A stretch of DNA of 51,357 bases from Amanita rubescens (lineage: Eukaryota; Basidiomycota; Agaricomycetes; Agaricales; Amanitaceae). The stretch spans positions 1 to 51,357 of the forward strand of contig WION01000376.1 of NCBI GenBank assembly GCA_015039365.1. Direction: 5' to 3'. Shown here piece by piece: positions 43,894-51,357 of this stretch. Below the pieces are notes generated by a model. The model was not told the DNA's origin and made no database searches. It saw only the letters and a program-made list of their open reading frames with translations. The translations under genes and the position numbers were made by a program. Position 1 is the first letter of the stretch. Each line of letters starts with the position of its first letter.

Positions 43894-44764
43894 AACTGAT
43901 ACTATGCAAGTTGAGAATCATCATGTGATTGTCTGATAAGGGGCAGTGAAATACACACCAGAGAAGATGGGGGAAAACTAGGTATGTAAATTAAGATTCA
44001 AAAGTGTACTTCTGGACTTGATGGAGGCAATGGATGATGTGTTTCTGGATTAAGAGAGGCAACAATGATTCGGAGTTACATAATGTGGTTGACTTACTCT
44101 GACAAAGAGATATGTTTGCCAGGTGACACTTGAGAGCGCACAGAGGGATGCGAGCGTGTGATCGAACGGTAGGCCTGGTCAAAGGGTCAAGAGCGCGCGA
44201 CTATAAGTTCACGAGGCTGCACCGTGTGACCCGGAACAGGGTTACTCTCAAGCCAAGTCCAAATTTAGATATCAACTCCATTCGGGAACGTACCCCGTCT
44301 TACCTTGTCTTCTTGCCTGGAAACTAAGGAGTCTCAGGCCAGTGACTCAACACCACGGACGGTCGCTTACGAAGACGCCTGCAGCCCTGTCTTCGCTGAC
44401 CCGCTTCTACAGGCTACAATTTGTCCACAATGTCCAACCACCGTCTTCTATCCGCGTCTACGTCAATTCATCGCAGTCTAACCAATCTTGTAATTCGGCC
44501 AACAAACGTATGAAACAGATGAGGCTAGTTTAGCAGGCCTGCAATTCCATCCTTTCTGACATCATCCCAGTATCCCTCGAGTAATGCAATGTCAACTTGA
44601 AGCCCCAGTACGCCGGCTTTCCCAATACCCTTCTTGTTATCGCAGGACAGACGTAGATCCCAAGAAGGGCCGGATTCCAGCCAAGGTACGTCCGCGCCGA
44701 TTGTGCTGTAATCCTAGCGGACTGACCTCGTTCTTCCTATCCATCGCTACAACGAATCGCACAG
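43894..44764. other. GTPase upstream region and right junction of the CG-poor block
   Basis: 43894-44110 is still AT-rich and CG-poor and should hold the GTPase promoter. From about 44125 (gcgcacagagggatgcgagcg) the sequence becomes CG-rich again. No gene seen. Confidence 0.45.
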
Positions 44765-45360
44765 GTAGAGAACAAAGCTACTGCTAAACGGCGGGGAGGT
44801 TCGTCAATAAGTAGGAGAGCGCGTGTATTGCGTGCTGGAGAAGACAACGCTCATGACGGAGATAAGGTTGTCGCGGCCAAGCTGTCTGACTGGAGGTTGG
44901 TGAAATTACCGCCGGGCCACGGCTGACCACGGTGCGTCTCACGTTCTCTACGCATCTAAACCTGATCCTGTTTCGTAGAGGCAGGAACTGATACCACTCA
45001 TGAATCCGCCGTTGCGCGGTTTAAACGAACTTTCACGCATTCACTCCACCAAACTCAACTCTCAACCCAAACGTTCTTACTTCCTAGCGTCGGACGTTGC
45101 CGGATGTCGACGCGCCTATTACCCTCGGATCCAACTATGCTGCACATCTCCTTATCAGAACTGCCGCGTTTATGACACTGAGACCAGGGACGGAAACGGC
45201 GAAGCGTCCTGATTTGTCTCCATAACCCATCCTTACTCAGTATGAGTGCTGGATTGACGACGTGTCAAGTGCGCGAAGATATGTTGACCCGAGAAAGGAC
45301 AGAATCGTCGCTGGGCAACATGTTGGAAGTCCACAAGCGAAGGGCTTTCGCAAGACTGTT
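44765..45360 (+). mobile_element. Relic of the LINE-like repeat family (copy C)
   Basis: Matches copy B in inverted orientation and copy A in part (45000-45215), e.g. gaggcaggaactg.taccac, the complement of 'ggacgcttcgccgtttc' near 45200, and 'tttcgcaagactgttc'. Frames are broken. It points away from the CG-poor block. Confidence 0.75.
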
Positions 45361-45554
45361 CTACCCACAAACATGTTTCAAATTACGCCGGAATCTTGAC
45401 CTCAGCTCCATCCATGAAGAAATCATCTTGTTTCCCTTCCTCAACCTCCAGTAATGAACGACGGGCGACAGACTCAATTCTACGTCGAAGTCGAGCGAAT
45501 CGCGACAGCTTTTCAACACTTGCATACCATTATATGTTCTCTCAACCCGGGGCA

Positions 45555-46356
45555 AAGAAATTGTTGCGTTTCATGGGCGAGGCGCGCGTTATAGTACGAA
45601 GGTACTGAAACCCTTTCTTGTGGGCTTACCTCGTACTTCCATAGGCACGAATCATCTACATCCATCCTCTACCCACGCCCTTTAATCTGCCGCCAGAATC
45701 TACAAACCTGCGCCCAGGTAAAGCCTAAGTGTGACTTTAGGGGTCACCGAGCTCCCAAGATCACATGCCAGATACGCACCTTGACCTGGTCCTTCTGCGC
45801 TTCTGCGGAGAAATGTATTATCCGAAGGGCGCGTCTCAGATGCTATGATGAGTGATGAGCGGGTTGTGTAGTACTTTTTGCTGAAGCCTTAGATTAATAT
45901 GCCACCATGTCGATGACTCTTCCAATGCCATATCCCCAGATCTTTTGGGTCAATTGCTAATCTCTGTTGAAAAGGGGTTCGCCGGGGACGAAGAATTTAT
46001 GCTGGTTAATTTAATTTCGTTTAGTCATCACAGCCTGTAACCGATCAGGTGTGTTTCTATGGCAACGACAACCGAATCAACAGACCTCGTCACCTCGACG
46101 TCTCGTCGTCTCTGTCTATCATTTTGAATCCATTTCATCTGTTGGAATGACGCAATCAACCTGCAAGCGTTGACTCACCCATGCAAGTCTCATCGGAGTC
46201 AAACGAACCGCAACGGCTGTCCCAATGTGCTCCGACAACATCCTAGGAAAAGGAAGCAGGCGACATTGGTCAACGTAGGTGCATGAACTTGAAATACGTT
46301 CATGGGCGAGGGGATAGTGGCATGTTATGCTCTGAAGGTACTACAATCCCTTCATG
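45555..46356. repeat. Diverged direct repeat, ~65-bp units
   Basis: Segments near 45563-45630 and 46290-46356 share 'ttcatgggcgagg', 'gttat', 'gaaggtact' and 'aatcccttc'-like sequence. They are about 0.7 kb apart and probably belong to degraded repeats downstream of copy C. Confidence 0.45.
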
Positions 46357-48758
46357 TATGCGTAGTAGAGGTTTGACCTGGTTCTTCTCCCGGCAGTTAC
46401 AAGCAAATTTTCACCGTCCAACATCGTCTATGCCCCACTCGCGCCTTTCGCCCATCTACCATCCATTTCTTGGTTATAGCGGGAAGGCCACCGCTCAGAC
46501 AGGCCCAAGTACGACTTTGATGGCATCGAAAGTCGTTGTTGGACGGTCAAAACCACCTCCAGCGATGCATCTGCCACCTCTCACAGCATATGGCCCATAA
46601 TGGGGAATCTCGTCGGACTCGGGAAAAGCTAAAATGGCCCTCTTCTTCTCACCTTCAACACACACCTACGCCGGCGTCGGAGACATGCCTTTTCATCCAT
46701 GCTAATCCAATCCGCAATGCATTGGATTCACCCCAAACAACGCTTTGAGCTTCCAACCTCCGATATGCAGGGTTCTCTGTAGCAGGTACCAGCAGGACAA
46801 CGCGGCCTCAAATCACGGCTTTGACCGCTTCGCAATATCACTTAATGTGCTCTAACCTGCGCGCCCACCGTGCACCACTGGATATGGCGAGGCATGTGAT
46901 AAAGATACGGGATGTCCCAGTCACAAGCGCCTGGCATGGCAGGCCTCTTTCGGCCCATCGAAGCGCCATTTTTTTCCTGCGTTTTGCTAGGGTGACCATT
47001 CTATCGACGAGTGTGCATTGTCAGCCGAGAATCCAGTGGGAGAAAGTGAACTGTCACAGTAAGTACGGGTTACCGGGTATTTCAGCTTGATCTGATTCCG
47101 TGCAGGGCTGAAACTAGATACCCTCGGTTTTTCTCTGTTCCCTTCTGTATTCAACGCGTAGATTCGTCTATGGCACGCACCATACGATATCGAGTATTTC
47201 AATTGCAGTATTGTTCGCCAAAATCACGGATTCGACGCGTGTCTGACTTCTCCAGCACCCGTCTTTTCATCTCCTTCGGGTCGGAACTCACTACCGGGCT
47301 GGACATTTTCCGAGTCCGTAACCAGAATTTCCATATTCATCGTCGAGCTCGGGCCAAAAACGGTCTCATTAGGAAATCGAGTATGGATAAATTGAGAAAT
47401 ACTCATTGGTGCCCCCGATCAGACTTCATTGGTGTTCTTTATGGAGATCGAACAATCTGTTGCCATTCTGTTTGGTGCTTTGAAAACTGCCAGTCTTATT
47501 AGCGAATGTGTAGGGCGTGAATCCAAGGAGAGAAAACGAGATCGCGGTTTGGTTCTGCGGAGGTGACATATGCATTGGCTACTGTTGTCCTTGTGATTTA
47601 AACATTGCATTGAGTGTCGGAAGGGGTGTCTTGGCCGAAGCATCACGGAGGAACATAAATGTATGTGTCAGAACAAAGGTAGCTGGACAGATTGTGAGCG
47701 GGCGCCAGGCACAAATGGCTCTTCAATGCAGCCAGCACGTTAATCCGGCATGTTGCCTATCAATCGAAGCACAGCATGCTTAGACGGTAATCCTCCATTT
47801 AGCGCGATAGGGATTGAGCGAATGCCTTGAGCTTCACAGATGCACTTCTGTTGCTTGCGACTTTCACTTCTGACTCACACGGTGGCCGCCAATGCGCTGT
47901 AACAGGTACCTCTATGAGTCTTTCCATGACATTACTCGCAGAACTAGCCATATGTTTTATCAACGGAGATCACTATCAATCGATCAAAACAGGCAAGGCA
48001 CTCTGATTAACACCACTGCCTGTCACATGTCACTGCTAACGGCGTCGGACGACGCCGATGCGGTAGTCGTCGTTATGCTCTGAGTGTCGGCTGTCAAGTT
48101 GATACCTTTCAGAACGATTCACACCTGGCCAAGGCGTAAACACAATCAAGGGAAAGTCATCCATGGGACATGATATATTTCATTTGGTGTGTAGGCACTC
48201 GGCGCCCCGCGGCCGGCCCCGGGGAAGCAGATATTTCCGTCGTTCCGACCTCCCGAACATTAGCATTGGTAAGTGAATGATACCGTACAAGTAGAATTGT
48301 GGCGCTGACAATTAGGAGTGCAAATGATAGGAATCTCCAAATGTGCCGTGGAATACGTGTGAATGGAGAAGAACAGCAATAACGTTTTCTTTCAACTTGT
48401 GATTGAGCAACATGTACTTGGTTGCCTCTTTCTAGGTTCGTTACTCGCACCGTTCCCGGGTCTCTGGAATCCTCTTGGATTGGCATTGCAAGCTTCACGA
48501 CATAAGGAGCTGGCACCTGCCAGCAGAACGGATTCATATCCGGTATTCAACCCCAGAGCGCATATAAATACAGAGAGATGGACATCAACCCAAAGAAAGT
48601 GGTCTACATTATACTAATGCTATTTTTGAATCTAATATCCTCTCTCCCATCAGGCACCTAGAAAGCGTCATGCATCAACCAGGAACGCAAATTACCTGGG
48701 GACGGCAGCGTGAGGCTTGGCAACCACCGATCTTGGCTTTGCTGTGGGCAATGCTCGG

Positions 48759-48766
48759 TATAAAAG
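48759..48766 (+). promoter_or_regulatory. TATA box of the laccase gene
   Basis: TATAAAAG, 53 bp before the laccase ATG at 48819, a good distance for a strongly expressed fungal secretory gene. Confidence 0.55.
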
Positions 48767-48818
48767 TGCTTACCATGGATGTCAATTGGTAAGATCGTGT
48801 TCTCTGAAGCCTCGTCCA

Positions 48819-51041
48819 ATGCGGCTCTCGCCCCCCTTTGTTTCTCTCTCCTTCGCCTTATTCGTCTATGCTTCTATAGGTCCCGTCACTGATTTGTACA
48901 TCGTCAACAAAGTCATTGCACCCGATGGGTTTAGCCGAACGTGAGTAACGCATTATTAGGAAAGTTATTGTGTTGACAGCGTTCGACAAAGTGCTGTTCT
49001 TGCTGGCGGTACACCGGGATCTGCTACTTTTCCAGGACCCCTTATTGTCGGAAACAAAGTATTTGTCGTCTTTGCCTTTGAATAAACTGTCTCTCATCGC
49101 GTGGTTAAAGGGAGACCAACTTCGCATTAATGTCAAAGATCAATTGACCGACAGCATCTTGATGTTGACTACTACTAGCATTGTACGTTCTTTCTTGACC
49201 ATATCACGAGCCAGACTTTTAAAGGCGGAATATAGCATTGGCACGGGTTTTTTCAACAAGGAACCCAGGGGCTGATGGCCCTGTAGGAGTCAGCCAGTGT
49301 CCAATAATTCCAGGCGAATCGTTCCTATATCAGTTCAATGTTCGGAATCAGCGGGTTCATTTTGGTACCACTCTCATCACGGTACGTATGCACCGTTTGT
49401 TTCCTTTTTTGGTTAATTGACCATTAGGGACACAATATTGCGACGGGTTGCGAGGACCCCTCGTAATTTATGACCCCCATGACCCCTTGAGGCATTTGTA
49501 AGTACATGTTTATCCGTCCATCGCAAAGTTAACTTGGATTATTAGGTATGATGTTGACGACGGTAAGGCTAGAAGCGTACACCGCCCAATCATTATTGAC
49601 GCCCCGCGAACAGAGAATACCGTCATTACTCTGGCTGACTGGTAAGCAGTTATTGCTACTCATTGAACCTTATCATAAACGACACTGACACCAGGTATCA
49701 TTTACCCTCGGGTGCTGAACCTCTAATCGCCATCGCCGATTCCACCCTTATTAACGGTCTCGGTCGCTATTTTGGAGGTCCGAGTTCGCCATTGGCCATA
49801 GTTAATGTCCACCGGAACAGGCGATATCGAATGCGTCTCTTTTCAATCTCATGTGATCCCAACTTTATTTTTACCATTGATAACCATAAAATGGTACGTA
49901 TCACACACAGATGACGAATATCTCATCTTATAGTTACACTACTCAGACTGTGATCGAAGCCGATGGAGTTGAGACCAATCCCGTGACAGTCGATTCCATT
50001 CAAATCTTTGCAGGGCCAACGTTATTCATTTATCTTGAAAACGAACCAACCTGTGAATAATTACTGGATCAGAGCAAGCTCTAGCGGAAGCTTAGTAACA
50101 ATATTCGAAAACGGCTCAACTCCGCGATCTTGCGATATGCAGGTGCTCCCATCGCAGATCCAACGACGACGCAGACCCCAAGCGTCAACCCATTGCTGGA
50201 GGACTAGTCTATCTCCACTCCGACACCCAGGTGCCCCTGGAAAGCCTTCCCAGGGTGGTGCAGATATCAACCTGAATCTTAACATTGTTTTTAATATCGC
50301 CGATCTGAAGTTTTTTATTAACGGCGCAACCTTCAAGCCTCCCACCGTTCCTGTGCTTTACAGATTCTCAGTGGTGCAAAACTCCGCAAGAGTTGCTCCC
50401 TCCTGGCAGCGTTTATATTCTTCCTCGCAATAAAGTTGTTGAAGTATCAATTCCTGGCGGGTCTCCTGGAGCTCCCGTGAGTTTATGTTAGAATCAGGAA
50501 ATATTGTCGACGGTGACCTTCTTGATACAGCATCCTTTTCACCTGCACGGAGTGAGTCCTAGTTCGAGTCAAATTCTCGTTTCTTATGCCTGGATAGCAA
50601 ACGTTTGATGTCGTTCGAAGCGCTGGCAGTTCCAGCTACAACTACGTGAACCCAGCGAGGCGCGACGTCGTCAATACTGGTCTTGCCGGCGACAACGTTA
50701 CTTTCCGGTTCAGCACAGAAAACCCTGGACCATGGATCCTTCATTGGTGCGAATCATTGTCTTTTCTCCTGTCTATCTTTCTGATGCGTCACTTCTGCTT
50801 AGCCATATTGATTTCCACCTGAACCTGTAAGTAGTTATGAACGCCCGGTTAGTCGTGACGAAATTGATATAATAAAATAGTGGCCTTGCTATAGTATTTG
50901 CCACAGATGTCGATACGACGTCTAAGCTCCATCCCCCTAGTAAGTCATTTCGCACTCGCGATATTCATTTATCGTGACCTGGTATACGTAGCTTCCTGGG
51001 AGAAACTGTGCCCTATTTACGATAAGAGCGGCCTCCCGTGA
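48819..51041 (+). pseudogene. Laccase (multicopper oxidase), broken by several frame changes
   Basis: ATG 48819 opens a signal peptide (LSFALFVYASIG) and the laccase start VTDLYIVNKVIAPDGFSRT. Copper motifs follow in order: HWHGFFQQG (about 49226), SFWYHSHH (about 49360), HPFHLHG (about 50533) and ILHC then HIDFHL near 50740-50820, so all four ligand regions can be seen. So can YCDGLRGPLVIYDPHDPLRHL, TVITLADW and the end ASWEKLCPIYDKSGLP at 51041. At least ten introns of about 40-60 nt have clear borders. Frame breaks are near 49270 (GGGG), 49357, 50012 (GGG), 50150-50195 and 50435. A working copy would be a secreted phenol oxidase acting on lignin or pigments. This copy looks inactivated. 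Confidence 0.85.
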
Positions 51042-51357
51042 TGATGTCAAGGGCGAGGTGAGCCAAGACTCGAACGACATCGGGAGGAATGGACTAGTGC
51101 GTATTTTATTAGACAGGCCTTCAACTACGAGGACCGTTTTCGCGCCATGGGACGAAATATGTTGCATCGTCAATTTGCAGTGACTCAAGTACAATTAGTT
51201 TTGCCCAATAAACGTGCACCCCTTACGAGACTGAGTTCGGTCGCCGTGAACTTGTTAAATGTGACCGATTCCGAACTCTGTGGGTTGTGGCCCACCGCTT
51301 CGCGTGGCATGATCCGAGGCCGGAGATTACGACGCAAATGTAGAATGCTCACCGCAG
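51042..51357. other. Downstream of laccase, nothing recognised
   Basis: No gene seen. Contains a short imperfect inverted repeat (gagttcgg at 51233 and ccgaactc at 51271). Confidence 0.4.

Larger units (their letters stand above)
45361..48818. other. Gene-poor stretch of degraded sequence
   Basis: Apart from the diverged repeat noted above and the laccase promoter at the right end, I see only short frames with no recognisable family. Confidence 0.4.

Noticed and set aside
37500..45400. The CG-poor block as a DNA transposon with terminal inverted repeats
   Set aside because: I could not find matching termini or a target-site duplication at about 38.65 and 44.1 kb; the inverted flanks are LINE-like relics lying outside.
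51233..51278. Short inverted repeat as a terminator or RNA hairpin
   Set aside because: Eight-base arms with a 30-nt loop occur often by chance, and hairpins do not end Pol II genes.

Overview
The window looks like nuclear DNA of a filamentous basidiomycete, most likely an Agaricomycete. Its genes are cut by many GT-AG introns of about 45-65 nt. It carries a Tad-like non-LTR retrotransposon, a Crinkler-type protein, a CBM1 carbohydrate-binding module, a laccase and a HeLo-like protein. Exon borders below were worked out by hand from splice signals and frame continuity; most multi-exon models close exactly in frame.

Layout. 1-4536: small repeats, then a conserved nuclear-type gene broken by about eight frame changes. 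5331-5413: a U6 snRNA gene (minus). 5766-7918: a Crinkler-type gene (ubiquitin-like headers, nuclease-like domain, kinase). 8364-10038: a small doubtful gene and a 0.3-kb tandem duplication. 10039-11677: a secreted GDSL/CE16-type esterase with an N-terminal CBM1. 12539-18902: a full-length LINE with a perfect 13-bp target-site duplication. 19296-20361: panB, divergent from a lysine-rich nuclear protein (20482-21847). 21962-24261: an F-box protein. 24841-27791: a HeLo-like/degenerate-kinase gene, divergent from DPH5 (28220-29221). 29222-32474: retroelement relics. 32475-35928: an OPT oligopeptide transporter. 37563-38250 and 44765-45360: two oppositely oriented copies of one LINE-like repeat. 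48819-51041: a laccase pseudogene.

The outstanding feature is a GTPase gene on the minus strand, 38995-43893. Nine ordinary exons encode a G domain. They are followed by an array (42447 down to 39293) in which 47 three-nucleotide 'exons' are each bounded by a good 3' splice site (AG) and a good 5' splice site (mostly GTGAGT). The introns between them are about 46-81 nt long. All 47 triplets are sense codons, the phase is 0 throughout, and the array joins in-frame exons on both sides. The gene sits in a sharply bounded, AT-rich, strongly CG-depleted block (about 38.65-44.1 kb). Single-codon exons in such number are, as far as I know, undescribed.

Housekeeping genes (panB, DPH5, OPT, F-box) read cleanly, while the gene at 1071-4536 and the laccase carry dense frame breaks. 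This argues that those two are decaying genes rather than victims of uniform sequencing error.
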